Positions 55,065 through 64,000 of a stretch of DNA of 64,000 bases are shown here, piece by piece. The stretch lies in assembly GCA_017993835.1 (NCBI GenBank), contig JAGOLX010000029.1, forward strand, positions 1-64,000, in the 5' to 3' direction. A program made the position numbers and the translations under genes. Numbering within the stretch: the stretch's first letter is position 1; the number at the start of each line of letters is the position of its first letter. The notes beneath the pieces were generated by a model. That model saw only the letters and a program-made list of their open reading frames with translations. It was not told the DNA's origin and did not search any database. The stretch comes from Phycisphaerae bacterium (GTDB taxonomy: Bacteria > Planctomycetota > Phycisphaerae > Sedimentisphaerales > Anaerobacaceae).

Positions 55065-58000
55065 TCACGGCGCCAGACTGGCTTCGATTGTGCCGCCGTA
55101 GGCGCCCATGTCGATCCGCGTGTTGGGGCCTGCCCGTTCACTCAGTGGGTCGCCAGCAGCACAGGCGGGCTCGTCGCCCAGCGAGGCAGCGGGGTCGCCT
55201 GCGTCGATGCAGGGGCTCGTGGCCTCGTTCCATGCCCAGTCTCCCAGCGAGACATCCCAGGACCAGCCCAGGCTCTGGAGGTGGTAGTCGCCCGGCGTGG
55301 GCCAGGCGCCGCGGGCCAGGAAGAGCGGATCCACATCGAGATTGCCCTCGCCCTGCCAGCCGCCCTGGACGTCGCTGTACGTCACGCTGGACTTCGCAGG
55401 AAGCTCGACCGCGAGATTGGCGCCGCCCGAATTCTCGTTGTTGAAGTAGAGAATCGAGTTGGTGACCACGGCCTGAATGGCGCTGACGCCCGCGCCGAGG
55501 TTGTCGGCGACGGTGCAATTCTCCAGAGTTGGATATCCGCTGTCGATGCCCATCTTGCGGTTGGCCGCGATGATGCAGTTGCGGAACGTGCCGTAATTGC
55601 GAAGCACATTGCGGCTCTCGCGATGGGCCCACATCTCGGCGCCTGTGGCGTTGCCCACGATCCGGCAACCGCGGAAGACAGGGTCGCCCTCGTTCCAGAT
55701 CTTCACTCCGGCACAGCCGTTGTCCGTGATCGTGCAGTTCTCGATGCTGGGGGCGGCGCCGGCACAGAAGACGCCGTAGCTGCCGCCTGCGATGGCGAAA
55801 CCGGTGAAGACGCAGTCGGCGGTCTCGCCATCGGCAAAAGTCACGAGCCGGCCTGTGCCCGTGATGACCGTGGCCGCCCGGACCGCTGGGTCTTCGGGGT
55901 CGGTGGAGGTCAGGGTCAGACTCTTGCCCTTCAGACGGATCTTCTCCGCATACGTCCCCGGCGGAACCGAGATCGTGTCCCCCGCTGCGGCCATATCGAC
56001 GGCGTGCTGGATGTAGTCGTGGCACGTTCCGGTCGTGAGGTTCCGGATGGGACCACTCGTCACGCTGTAGCCGAAATCGAACGTCACACCTTGGACGGAC
56101 TCGTAGTACCACCATACCAGCGTGGAGCCATCCAGCCTGGGTCTGGCGCCGTAGTGCCATCCCGACGAGTCGAGCGCGACCGGGGCATAGTCCCGCGTGA
56201 GACAGTACAGATAGATCGAACCCGTATCAATGCTGCTGCCATTGACGAAGGCAACTACCGCGCCGTCGATGTCCGGCTGGGTCTGAGGTCCGGAGCCTAC
56301 GTAGACCTCGAACTCCCGAATGTGGTTCGGATCAGAGAGGTCCGCACCATAGATGTCGCCGGAGTCGTTGCGCTCGTCGGTCCAGACGACCGTGCGCCCC
56401 GAGATCGACGGGTCGCTCTGCGTGCCGGAGGCGGTACAGATCGGGAAGACCCGGATCGCGGCCAGGTCCGAGATGTCCGCGCCGCAGATGTCGCCGTCGG
56501 CCTCCCAGACCACCAGATCGCCGCAGATGTCGACCGGCGCCGTGTAAGCGTCGCGGAAGTCTTCGTAAGGATACGGGGCGCCGTGGCCCACCCGCTCGGC
56601 GATCGTGAAATACGTCGGCTTGGCGATATTCGTGACCTCGGCGCCGCAGATACTGTAAGGCGTCTGGTCGTACTGGGAAGTATCGCCGGTATTCACGCCG
56701 CGGTAGTGCAGCCAGACGACCTTCGTGCCGGAGATGGCCGGGTAGCCATAGGAGTCAGTGCCCGTGCTGGCCCTCAGGGTGCGCACCATGCGAGTCACCA
56801 GGTCGGCGGCCACGACGCTCGTGCAGATGGGCTGATAGGCGCCCTCGGGGCCGGTCGTCCAGAGAACCACGTCGCCGTCGATCTCGGGCATCGTGTCCGT
56901 CGGCTGCGACTGGAGCGTATCGATCCGCCCGGTCTCGAGGTCCATGCACTCGATCGACCAGGAGGAATCATAGTAGTCGCCTGCGCTGTAGACGAGCTTG
57001 GCGCCGGAGACCGTGGGGTATTGCCTGTAGTAGGAGTCCTCGCTGGTCGGGATGGACAACTCCTGCTGCCCGCCGGCGTACCGGGCGGCCTCGATCCGCA
57101 CGGTATCGGCTTCGCTGGTCGTGAACCCATCGCTGACCACCAGCTCGAAGACGTAGGCGCCGGGCTCGTTGCACTCGAAATACATGGTCGAGGGTTCGAT
57201 GCCATACCTTGCGGCCAGTTCCGGATCGATCTGGTAGAACGAAACCGACGGTCCCTCGATCTGCGTCCACGTATAAGTCAGCTCGTCCGGCGGATCGGCA
57301 TCGGAAGAACCGGACCCGTCGAGTTCGACGAAACCGGGGATCAGCCAGAGCCTGTCCGATCCCGCGTCGGCAACCGGCGCCGCGTTGCCGACCACGACGA
57401 GAATGCTGTCGGCCGCGCTGGTGTGCTTGGCGTCGGCGACGATCAGCTCGAACACGTACCATCCTTCGGCGGGCGGGGTGAACACCGCCTGCCCGGCCTT
57501 CGCATCGCTCAATTCAACCGTCTGGCCCTGGGTCTGGCGCCATTGGTAGGTGTTCGTGCCGTTGGCGTCGGAGAAGTAGCTGCCCGTGCCGTCCAGGGTA
57601 ATGGGCTCGGGGGCGAGCACGTGCTGATCCGCCCCGGCGTTGGCCAGGGGTTTGACGTAGCCCACGAACTCGTCGAAGCCGATGTCCACGATCAAGGCGT
57701 AGACGCGAGGATCGCCGTCGAGGTCCGTGGCAGTCTGTCCGGTCACCGCGTTCGGATCGCCCGCGCTGATGCAGGGCGAACCCTCCTGGATGCGGAAGTT
57801 GTTCATCGCGGCGTTGACGAACTTCGGGTCCGCGGAGATGTTGCCGTAGCGTCCGGTCCAATCCGCGGTCTCGTCCCAGAGATCTTCGTAGGTCGATGGG
57901 TCCTCCATGACATAGTTGCCGGGCGAGTTGTTGTAGACGTTGTTGAACCGGATCAGATCATCGTGTGCGCGATAGTGGAAGATGCCGCCGCCTGACTTGG

Positions 58001-58817
58001 CTCCGTAGATCACGTTGTTGGCCACCGTGCTGACCGGCGAGACCTCGTCGAAATAGGCGTAGACGTTGCCGCCGAGGCCGGAGTCGGGGTTCTTGCTCAC
58101 GTCGTTGTTGGCGATCGTGTTGTTGATGAGATAGCAGTAACCGGCGTAGACGCCGCCGCCGGAGCCTGCCGAGTTGTTGTAGATGACATTGTTGGAGACC
58201 ACGGTGTTGCTCGATGCGTAGATACCGCCGCCGTAGTAGGCGGAGTTGTTGTAGACCGTGTTGTGGGTGATGACGGCGCCGCCGCCCCAGCAGCAGATGC
58301 CGCCGCCGACGGAGTAGACGTACTCGGAGTTCATCCCGTCGTTCGTCTCGGAGTACGGCCCGTGGTTCCTGGTGACGACGCAGTGACTGATCGTGGGCGT
58401 CGCGTTGGAGCAGAAGACGCCGCCGCCGCAGAACTCCCGGTAGCGGTAGGTGTCGCTGTCATACGAGTTGACGAGCGTCCCGATGCCGCCGGTGATGGTG
58501 AAACCGGTCAGGACCGCGGCAGTGGTCTCGCCGTTCTCGAAAGTCACCGTGGTGCCCTCCCCGTCGGCGTGGATGATCGTATAGCCGACGACGCCGCGGT
58601 CGTTGGGGTCTATGCTGGTGACGGTGATGTTCTTACCGCTGAAGTTAATCGTTTCGTAGTAGACGCCCGGGCTGACGAGAACGGTGTCGCCGTCGTTGCT
58701 GTCGCTGATGGCCTGCTGGATCGACGGATACTCGCTGGGCACCCGCAGGACGGCCGCCGACGACAGCGAGACTGCCAGCGCAGACAGAAAGACCCCTAAC
58801 CGGAAGACCTTGTTCAT
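55065..58817 (-). CDS. secreted beta-helix/PKD/propeller protein
   Basis: A 1250-residue protein with signal peptide (FRLGVFLSALAVSLSSAAV). Residues about 20-390 are a right-handed beta-helix (YPSIQQAISDSNDGDTVLVSPGVYYETI; ISHCVVTRNH; NNSAYYGGGIYASSNTVVSN). Two PKD domains follow (about 390-485 and 485-580). Residues about 590-930 look like a TolB-type propeller (IDGDVVLWTTGPEGAYQ; PSISGRTVVWTDERNDSGDIYGADLSD). The end is a second beta-helix (IQHAVDMAAAGDTISVPPGTYAEKI) with SPCIDAGDPAASLGDEP and MGAYGGTIEAS. No catalytic residue is evident. It has a promoter at 58898-58926. Confidence 0.8.
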   Translation of the reverse strand: MNKVFRLGVFLSALAVSLSSAAVLRVPSEYPSIQQAISDSNDGDTVLVSPGVYYETINFSGKNITVTSIDPNDRGVVGYTIIHADGEGTTVTFENGETTAAVLTGFTITGGIGTLVNSYDSDTYRYREFCGGGVFCSNATPTISHCVVTRNHGPYSETNDGMNSEYVYSVGGGICCWGGGAVITHNTVYNNSAYYGGGIYASSNTVVSNNVIYNNSAGSGGGVYAGYCYLINNTIANNDVSKNPDSGLGGNVYAYFDEVSPVSTVANNVIYGAKSGGGIFHYRAHDDLIRFNNVYNNSPGNYVMEDPSTYEDLWDETADWTGRYGNISADPKFVNAAMNNFRIQEGSPCISAGDPNAVTGQTATDLDGDPRVYALIVDIGFDEFVGYVKPLANAGADQHVLAPEPITLDGTGSYFSDANGTNTYQWRQTQGQTVELSDAKAGQAVFTPPAEGWYVFELIVADAKHTSAADSILVVVGNAAPVADAGSDRLWLIPGFVELDGSGSSDADPPDELTYTWTQIEGPSVSFYQIDPELAARYGIEPSTMYFECNEPGAYVFELVVSDGFTTSEADTVRIEAARYAGGQQELSIPTSEDSYYRQYPTVSGAKLVYSAGDYYDSSWSIECMDLETGRIDTLQSQPTDTMPEIDGDVVLWTTGPEGAYQPICTSVVAADLVTRMVRTLRASTGTDSYGYPAISGTKVVWLHYRGVNTGDTSQYDQTPYSICGAEVTNIAKPTYFTIAERVGHGAPYPYEDFRDAYTAPVDICGDLVVWEADGDICGADISDLAAIRVFPICTASGTQSDPSISGRTVVWTDERNDSGDIYGADLSDPNHIREFEVYVGSGPQTQPDIDGAVVAFVNGSSIDTGSIYLYCLTRDYAPVALDSSGWHYGARPRLDGSTLVWWYYESVQGVTFDFGYSVTSGPIRNLTTGTCHDYIQHAVDMAAAGDTISVPPGTYAEKIRLKGKSLTLTSTDPEDPAVRAATVITGTGRLVTFADGETADCVFTGFAIAGGSYGVFCAGAAPSIENCTITDNGCAGVKIWNEGDPVFRGCRIVGNATGAEMWAHRESRNVLRNYGTFRNCIIAANRKMGIDSGYPTLENCTVADNLGAGVSAIQAVVTNSILYFNNENSGGANLAVELPAKSSVTYSDVQGGWQGEGNLDVDPLFLARGAWPTPGDYHLQSLGWSWDVSLGDWAWNEATSPCIDAGDPAASLGDEPACAAGDPLSERAGPNTRIDMGAYGGTIEASLAP

Positions 58818-58897
58818 GGTATACCCTTTCCCTCACTTGCGGACCATCCACCGACGCCGGGAGCACGTTCACGGGCCCATCCGCCGAATGTTCATTC

Positions 58898-58926
58898 TTT
58901 ATACCCGATATCGACCGCGCAGACAA
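58898..58926 (-). promoter_or_regulatory. promoter of the 55065-58817 gene
   Basis: Minus-strand TTGTCT (58921-58926), 17-nt spacer, TATAAA (58898-58903). The predicted start near 58891 gives a ~74-nt leader. It is back-to-back with the promoter at 58979-59006. Confidence 0.55.
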
Positions 58927-58978
58927 CGGGATTCTCTGTTATTTGACGCGGGAGGGGGTGTCTTGTTACAGCTTTTCG

Positions 58979-59006
58979 TTGAAAAAACGCCCAGGTTCGG
59001 GATAAT
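58979..59006 (+). promoter_or_regulatory. putative promoter of the 59053 gene
   Basis: TTGAAA (58979-58984), 16-nt spacer, GATAAT (59001-59006). The predicted start near 59013 gives a 40-nt leader. Confidence 0.5.
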
Positions 59007-59052
59007 CACCCCATCGACAGAGATTACGATCGGACTTGGAAAGGACCCAGTC

Positions 59053-62000
59053 ATGTGGGGATGTCTGCAAACGTGGTCGGCGATACTGATTTGCGGCGTG
59101 GGGATTCTGGGCGGGTGCTCGCGGCTGGCCGTGCATCCGGACGCCCGCGTGCCGGACACCAGGCCCGTCTCCGGCGGCGGGGTTGCTGAGTCCGCCCGGG
59201 AGATTCCCGTCCTCTACGACGTGGACGTCGTCGTCGTCGGGGGCAGTTCCGGAGCCGTTTCCGCGGCTGTCTCAGCAGCCGAGGGCGGCGCCCGGGTGTT
59301 CCTGGCAGCCCCCCGGCCGTACCTGGGCGAGGACCTGTGCGCCACGTACCGCCTGTGGTTGCGTCCTGACGAAGAGCCCTCCTCGCCGCTGGCGGCGGCC
59401 CTCTTCGCCGAGCCGGAGATCGCACGGACGCCGCGGAACACGATCCCTTTCACGTACGAGACGGACGTCGAATCCTCTTCTCCGCACAAGGACTCCGCCG
59501 CCCAGGAGGGTCTGCGCAACGGCAAGTGGCACAGCGCCTCTTCGCAGAGCGTCCAGTACAACTCCGACGTGAACCTCGTCGTCGATCTCGGCCGCGAACA
59601 AGCGGTCGCCAAGGCGCACGTGAGAGTCTACCAGCGTCCCGGCGAGTTCGAGGTCGCCGATGTCACCGTCTGGACGAGCAGTGACAAGCAGTCGTGGCAG
59701 CAGCTCGCAGTCGTCGCCAACAGGAAGCTCGGGGCAGGCGCATTCGAGGAGGCCGCCATCGACTTGTCAGCCGCGATGGACCGAGAGACGCGTTACCTGA
59801 AGTTCTCCGTCCGCAAGACCCCCGAGGCCAAGCGCGTGCTCTTGGGAGAAATCATCCTGGAGGGTCCGGAGCAGGACACCCTGCGCCAGGCATACCGGAC
59901 TCCGCCGACGCCGATGCAGGTCAAACGACTCATGGACGACGCCCTGCTCAACGCAGGCGTCCAGTTCCTCTACGGCTGCTACGCGACCGACCTGCTGCGA
60001 GACCGCAACGGCCATGTCGCCGGGATCGTTATGGCCAATCGCTCGGGCCGCCAGGCCGTCCGGGCCAAAGTGGTCATCGACGCCACGCCGCGAGCCTTTG
60101 TCGCCCGAATGGCCGGGGTGCGATTCGATCCGGTCCCGCCGGGCACGCGGACATTCACGCGGGTCGTCATCGGCGGCGGACCCAGCGACACAGCCCGCGT
60201 GCAGGCCAGGCAATTGCCGACCCCCATCTACGCCAGCGACGGACAGATCTACCAAGCCATCGAGTACTCGCTCGATCTGCCCATGAAGGACGCCTCTTTC
60301 GCATCGTACGCGCAGGCCGAGCAGATCGCTCGGGACATGACTTGGCATCTTCAGCAGGTGGACGCCTCCGAGGAACTGTTCGAGGTCCCGCAGGACCGCA
60401 TCAAGGGCTGCGTTTCGCAGTGCTGCGACTGGCCGGGCGCCGACAAGGTCGATCTCGGCATCTTCCGGCCGAGCCGAATGAAGCGACTCTACGTCCTGTC
60501 CGGCTGCGCCGACGTATCGCGCCGGGCGGTGGAAGCCTTGCTCAGACCCCTGGAGTTGATGCAGGTCGGCGAGCGGATCGGCGTGGCCGCATCAAGCGAG
60601 GCCAAGGCCGTTGCCCCTGTGCACGACGTCATCGTGCAGAAGCGGACGGGCGAGGTGGTTGCGAAAGGCGACATCCGCGACGACCCGGCGTGGATGCGGA
60701 TCGGACGAGGCAACGCGACAATCCGAGCCGATGCGAGCGTGCTGCCGGTGCTCGGGCAATACGACGTGGTAGTCGTAGGCGGCGGCACGGGCGGGGCCCC
60801 CGCCGGCATCGCGGCGGCCCGCCAGGGCGCCAGGACGCTCGTCGTCGAGTACCTCCACGGCCTCGGCGGCGTCGGCACGCTGGGCTTGATCGGCAACTAC
60901 TACTACGGCTACCGCGAAGGCTTCACGAAGGAACTGGATCAAGGCCTGATCGCACTGGGCGGTGAAGCCGCGGGCAAACCAGGCCAGCCGTGGAACACGC
61001 AGGTCAAGATCGAATGGTATCGGCGCGAACTGCGCAAGGCCGGCGCGGACATCTGGTACGGCGTCCTCGGCTGCGGCGCCTTCGTCGAGGGCAACCAGGT
61101 CAAGGGCGTCGTGGTCGCCACGCCGGAAGGCCGCGGCGTGGTCCTCGCGAAGACGGTTGTGGATTCCACCGGCAGCGCTACGATCGCAGCCGCCGCGGGA
61201 GCGGAGACCCTCTACACCGCCGGCCAGCATATCGCGGTCCAGGGGACCGGATTGCCCTACTGGGAGCCCGGCGCGCGGTACACGAACACCGACTTTGCCT
61301 TCATCGACGACCTGGACGTCCTGGACGCATGGCAGTCTTTCCTGGCGGCACGCAAGAAATTCGCGGATCGCTACGACCTCGGGCAGATCATCGATACCCG
61401 CGAGCGGAGGCAGATCCTCGGCGATTTCTTCCTCTCGCCCATGGACGTCTACCTGGACCGGACGTACCCCGACTCGGTCGTTCGAGCCAGCAGCAACTTC
61501 GACTCGCACGGGTTCACGATCCACCCGATGTTCCTGCTCAGGCCGCCGGACCACAAGGCCCTGCCCTGCTACGTCCCCTACCGCTGCCTGCTGCCCAAAG
61601 GGATCGAGGGCGTGCTCGTCACTGGCCTGGGCGTCAGCGCCCATCGGGACGTCATGCCGGTCATCCGGATGCAGCCGGACATCCAGAACCAGGGGTATGC
61701 CGCAGGCGTCGCCGCCGCGACCGCGGTCCGCGAGGGCAAGGGCCTCCGCGAGATCGACATCCGCCAGTTGCAGCGGCACCTCGTCGAGAGGGGCAACCTG
61801 CCCGCGGAGGTCCTGACGCAATCGGACTCCTTCCCTCTGCCCAAAGAGAGAGTCGCCCAGGCGGTTCGGACCATCACGAAGGACTTCGAAGGTGTCGAAG
61901 TCCTCTTCACCCAGATCGAGGTTGCGCTGCCCCTGCTCCGCGACGCGTACAAGACCGCCTCCTCGGACCAGGACAGACTGACCTACGCCCATGTTCTGGG

Positions 62001-62538
62001 CATCCTGGGGGACTCAACCGGCGCCGAAACGCTGGCCCAAGCCGTCGCGTCTCGTGAGTGGGACAAAGGCTGGAAGTACACCGGCATGGGCCAGTACGGC
62101 ATGAGCATGAGCGTTGTGGACAGCCTGATCGTCGCGCTGGGTCGGACCCGGAGCGACAAAGCAATGGAGCCCATCGTCGCCAAGGTCCGCCAGTTAGGTC
62201 CCGAGCATGAGATGTCGCACCATCGGGCGGTCGCGATGGCACTGGAGACGCTGGGCGACCCGGCTGCCGCCAAACCCCTGGCGGAACTGCTGCGAAAGCC
62301 AGGCATGGCCGGCCATGCCTGGACCGACATCGACGCAGCCACCCGCGACATCCCAGCCAGTCCGGTCGATACCTCGACACGGGAATGCTCGCTTCGAGAG
62401 CTGATCCTGGCCCGTGCCCTGTACCGCTGTGGCGACTGCGAGGGACTGGGCGAGAGCATCCTAAAGCAGTATGCGAAGGACCTGCGAGGCCACTACGCCC
62501 GGCACGCCTTGGCGATTCTCGACGAGAAGAGGGAGTGA
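59053..62538 (+). CDS. lipoprotein with two FAD-binding domains, discoidin insert and HEAT repeats
   Basis: A 1161-residue protein with a lipobox (ILGGC, Cys 22), so probably membrane-anchored. Two FAD-dependent oxidoreductase domains: the first has VVVVGGSSGAVSA near residue 60, the second VVVVGGGTGGAPAG near residue 573. Between them a discoidin-like sandwich (SASSQSVQYNSDVNLVVDLG, about 140-270) is inserted into the first. The C-terminal ~200 residues (about 945-1150) are HEAT-like (YAHVLGILGDSTGAETLAQA; ALETLGDPAAAKPLAELL). GGAAAGGA precedes the ATG. Substrate and electron acceptor unknown. The upstream 123 in-frame residues are not coding. Confidence 0.85.
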   Translation: MWGCLQTWSAILICGVGILGGCSRLAVHPDARVPDTRPVSGGGVAESAREIPVLYDVDVVVVGGSSGAVSAAVSAAEGGARVFLAAPRPYLGEDLCATYRLWLRPDEEPSSPLAAALFAEPEIARTPRNTIPFTYETDVESSSPHKDSAAQEGLRNGKWHSASSQSVQYNSDVNLVVDLGREQAVAKAHVRVYQRPGEFEVADVTVWTSSDKQSWQQLAVVANRKLGAGAFEEAAIDLSAAMDRETRYLKFSVRKTPEAKRVLLGEIILEGPEQDTLRQAYRTPPTPMQVKRLMDDALLNAGVQFLYGCYATDLLRDRNGHVAGIVMANRSGRQAVRAKVVIDATPRAFVARMAGVRFDPVPPGTRTFTRVVIGGGPSDTARVQARQLPTPIYASDGQIYQAIEYSLDLPMKDASFASYAQAEQIARDMTWHLQQVDASEELFEVPQDRIKGCVSQCCDWPGADKVDLGIFRPSRMKRLYVLSGCADVSRRAVEALLRPLELMQVGERIGVAASSEAKAVAPVHDVIVQKRTGEVVAKGDIRDDPAWMRIGRGNATIRADASVLPVLGQYDVVVVGGGTGGAPAGIAAARQGARTLVVEYLHGLGGVGTLGLIGNYYYGYREGFTKELDQGLIALGGEAAGKPGQPWNTQVKIEWYRRELRKAGADIWYGVLGCGAFVEGNQVKGVVVATPEGRGVVLAKTVVDSTGSATIAAAAGAETLYTAGQHIAVQGTGLPYWEPGARYTNTDFAFIDDLDVLDAWQSFLAARKKFADRYDLGQIIDTRERRQILGDFFLSPMDVYLDRTYPDSVVRASSNFDSHGFTIHPMFLLRPPDHKALPCYVPYRCLLPKGIEGVLVTGLGVSAHRDVMPVIRMQPDIQNQGYAAGVAAATAVREGKGLREIDIRQLQRHLVERGNLPAEVLTQSDSFPLPKERVAQAVRTITKDFEGVEVLFTQIEVALPLLRDAYKTASSDQDRLTYAHVLGILGDSTGAETLAQAVASREWDKGWKYTGMGQYGMSMSVVDSLIVALGRTRSDKAMEPIVAKVRQLGPEHEMSHHRAVAMALETLGDPAAAKPLAELLRKPGMAGHAWTDIDAATRDIPASPVDTSTRECSLRELILARALYRCGDCEGLGESILKQYAKDLRGHYARHALAILDEKRE

Positions 62539-62630
62539 ATCAGATGGGCGCCGGCGGACCGCTCTCGTGATCGGTCATGCCGGAAGGTCGACTCGCCCGC
62601 CCATCCGGCCTATATGGAAAGGGTCGGTCG

Positions 62631-64000
62631 ATGCGAAGAAGACTGGATTTGCCGGCCGCGATGTGGCTTCTGCCTCTGGTGTGCGGTGGCGTCATCGCAC
62701 AGTCCACCCGCGAGGAGATCGCCGCCGCACCGGAGGCATTCAGACACGTCGCCGGCGAGCTGTGGAATCGGAAGATCGTGGCGCTGGCCGATTTCGCACA
62801 TGAGAATGCGTATCCCTTCTACACCCTGACGCAGGTCCTGTCCCACTGGCTCGACCTGGCTGCAGATCAGAGCGTGTCGCTCGTCCTGGTGTTGGAGGAG
62901 ACCAGCCAGACCGCCGAGATTCTCCAGGACTACGTCCGCACAGGACACGCAGAGCCCATCCTGAGCCACCTGTTGCCCTACACGTCTCTGGAGCGTCTGG
63001 AGTTCTACCAGGAGTTGCGCGACTTCAACCTTCGGATCGAACGTATCAACGAAGGAGCCGGCGAGGATCGCATCCGTTTCAGCGTCGTCGGCTTTGAGCC
63101 TTTCAGCGCGTTTGGATCGGCCGACGGCACCGAGTTACCCTATTCCTCCGCTGCCCAAGCCGGCGACGTGGCCAACGAGAGGGACCGACGAGTCGTCGCC
63201 GGGCTCACAGATCACCTCAAGGACCATCCCTCCGATCAGGTGCTCGTCTTCTGTGGCATGGATCACCTGTGGATTCGCCCAACCCGGCAATCCTGGGCCC
63301 AGCGGATGTTCGGATCATCTCAGCAATGGGAGCCCTTAGGCTACCTGCTGAGAAAGCAGTTGGGAGAGCAGTTCCTGAGCGTCGCCCAGGCGCCCTTGCC
63401 CCCTGCCGTTCGCGACCCGCGCAACCCATACCACGCTCTGACAACCAGGAACTTCATTCTCCGATCTGCCGACATCCCGTGGGAGGTGCGGGGGATCGAC
63501 CCGGGCAACTTCGACGCGGTGATCTTCCTGAACACGCCGACCATCGACGAGGTGCACCTGCTCCGGCACATCTGCAGCCGCCGGGTGGTGGACTGCGCCG
63601 TCGAGAGGCTGGCCGCCAGTGAAACGCAGAAGCCAAACGTCTTCACCGACACGCTCGCTCACCGCACCAAGGACTCCTTGCGATTGTTGACGGGCAAGGA
63701 ACTCGAGACCTCCGCACAGTGGCGACAGTGGCTTTCGGAGAATCCCTATGACGGGCTTGCCCGTGTGGATTCCGATGCGTTCGCCGAAGTCGTGCGCCGG
63801 GAATGTTGCCAGCCCATGGACCGCGGTCGTAGTGCCTGGCTCGCGAGTCTGGGCTTGCCGCCGGCGATCTATGGGAGACAGCAGCAGATCACGCCCCAGG
63901 AGTGGCGCAGCACCACATGGAAAGGACTGTTCCCGCGCGTGCGATTCCTTCAGTGTATCGGCATCTGCTGGGTGGGCTATCCCGCGGAGAAGGAGAAGGC
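62631..64000 (+). CDS. secreted protein of unknown function, 3' end cut by window
   Basis: The frame is open from the ATG at 62631 to the window end, more than 450 residues. The N-terminus is a signal peptide (LDLPAAMWLLPLVCGG). IVALADFAHENAYPF, LVLVLEETSQTAE and VLVFCGMDHLWI give a weak resemblance to the erythromycin-esterase/ChaN-like fold, with acidic and His residues in similar places, but I cannot assign it. GGAAAGGG precedes the start. It follows the FAD protein by 92 nt and may be cotranscribed. Confidence 0.7.
   Translation, partial: MRRRLDLPAAMWLLPLVCGGVIAQSTREEIAAAPEAFRHVAGELWNRKIVALADFAHENAYPFYTLTQVLSHWLDLAADQSVSLVLVLEETSQTAEILQDYVRTGHAEPILSHLLPYTSLERLEFYQELRDFNLRIERINEGAGEDRIRFSVVGFEPFSAFGSADGTELPYSSAAQAGDVANERDRRVVAGLTDHLKDHPSDQVLVFCGMDHLWIRPTRQSWAQRMFGSSQQWEPLGYLLRKQLGEQFLSVAQAPLPPAVRDPRNPYHALTTRNFILRSADIPWEVRGIDPGNFDAVIFLNTPTIDEVHLLRHICSRRVVDCAVERLAASETQKPNVFTDTLAHRTKDSLRLLTGKELETSAQWRQWLSENPYDGLARVDSDAFAEVVRRECCQPMDRGRSAWLASLGLPPAIYGRQQQITPQEWRSTTWKGLFPRVRFLQCIGICWVGYPAEKEK

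Overview
The window most likely comes from a planctomycete of the class Phycisphaerae (inference). The evidence is a GC-rich genome with long, sparse intergenic regions; many secreted proteins with LamG, PKD, GLUG, lamin-tail and beta-helix modules; a prepilin-type protein with a C-terminal LDG-type motif; a Cys-type sulfatase; ECF sigma factors with unusual extensions; and two protein signatures I associate with this group (an HDVYFG...TTYYWRVDEVN segment followed by a DFEGY module, and a C-terminal SPCIDAGDP...MGAYGG segment). No database search was possible, so this placement is by pattern recognition only.

Layout. 1-3542 is the end of an rRNA transcription unit on the minus strand: promoter, a leader with an internal terminator-like hairpin, tRNA-Ile(GAU), tRNA-Ala(UGC) and a 23S gene cut by the window edge. 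No 16S gene lies upstream, so 16S and 23S appear to be unlinked. 3543-14746 is a low-density region with a DUF4177-type small protein, a HepT/MntA toxin-antitoxin pair, a two-helix membrane protein, a lipoprotein aspartyl protease between two ~560-bp direct repeats that each carry a promoter, an unknown protein, a secreted nucleoside hydrolase, a PLD-like protein and a zinc-ribbon/DUF296 pair. Several dispersed palindromic repeats lie here.

15419-33639 is a secreted polysaccharide-degradation region: sulfatase, Asp-box (sialidase-like) protein, prepilin-like protein plus LamG protein, GH51 arabinofuranosidase, a WRVDEVN/DFEGY protein, a lamin-tail plus CotH-kinase protein, and a ThuA-like/GH116 operon. 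33829-38907 holds a piece of the division and cell-wall cluster, ftsW and murG, with a secreted subtilase between them that has its own promoter.

39178-52513 holds an outer-membrane-barrel-like protein, an ECF sigma factor translationally coupled to a large membrane protein with carboxypeptidase-regulatory-like repeats, a tandem array of four GLUG-repeat secreted proteins with identical 35-nt spacers, and, divergent from the array, a second ECF sigma factor that carries its own C-terminal membrane helices. This ECF/GLUG block is the best candidate for an undescribed system, possibly a membrane-sensed switch for a family of surface beta-helix proteins. 52518-64000 contains a dockerin-like SGNH esterase, an LpxL-type acyltransferase with a probably leaderless transcript, a 1250-residue beta-helix/PKD/propeller protein, a lipoprotein with two FAD domains, and an open-ended secreted protein that runs off the window.

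Most large antisense reading frames over these GC-rich genes are shadows and are not annotated. Promoter calls are by eye (-35, 16-17 nt spacer, -10) and need transcript-end mapping.
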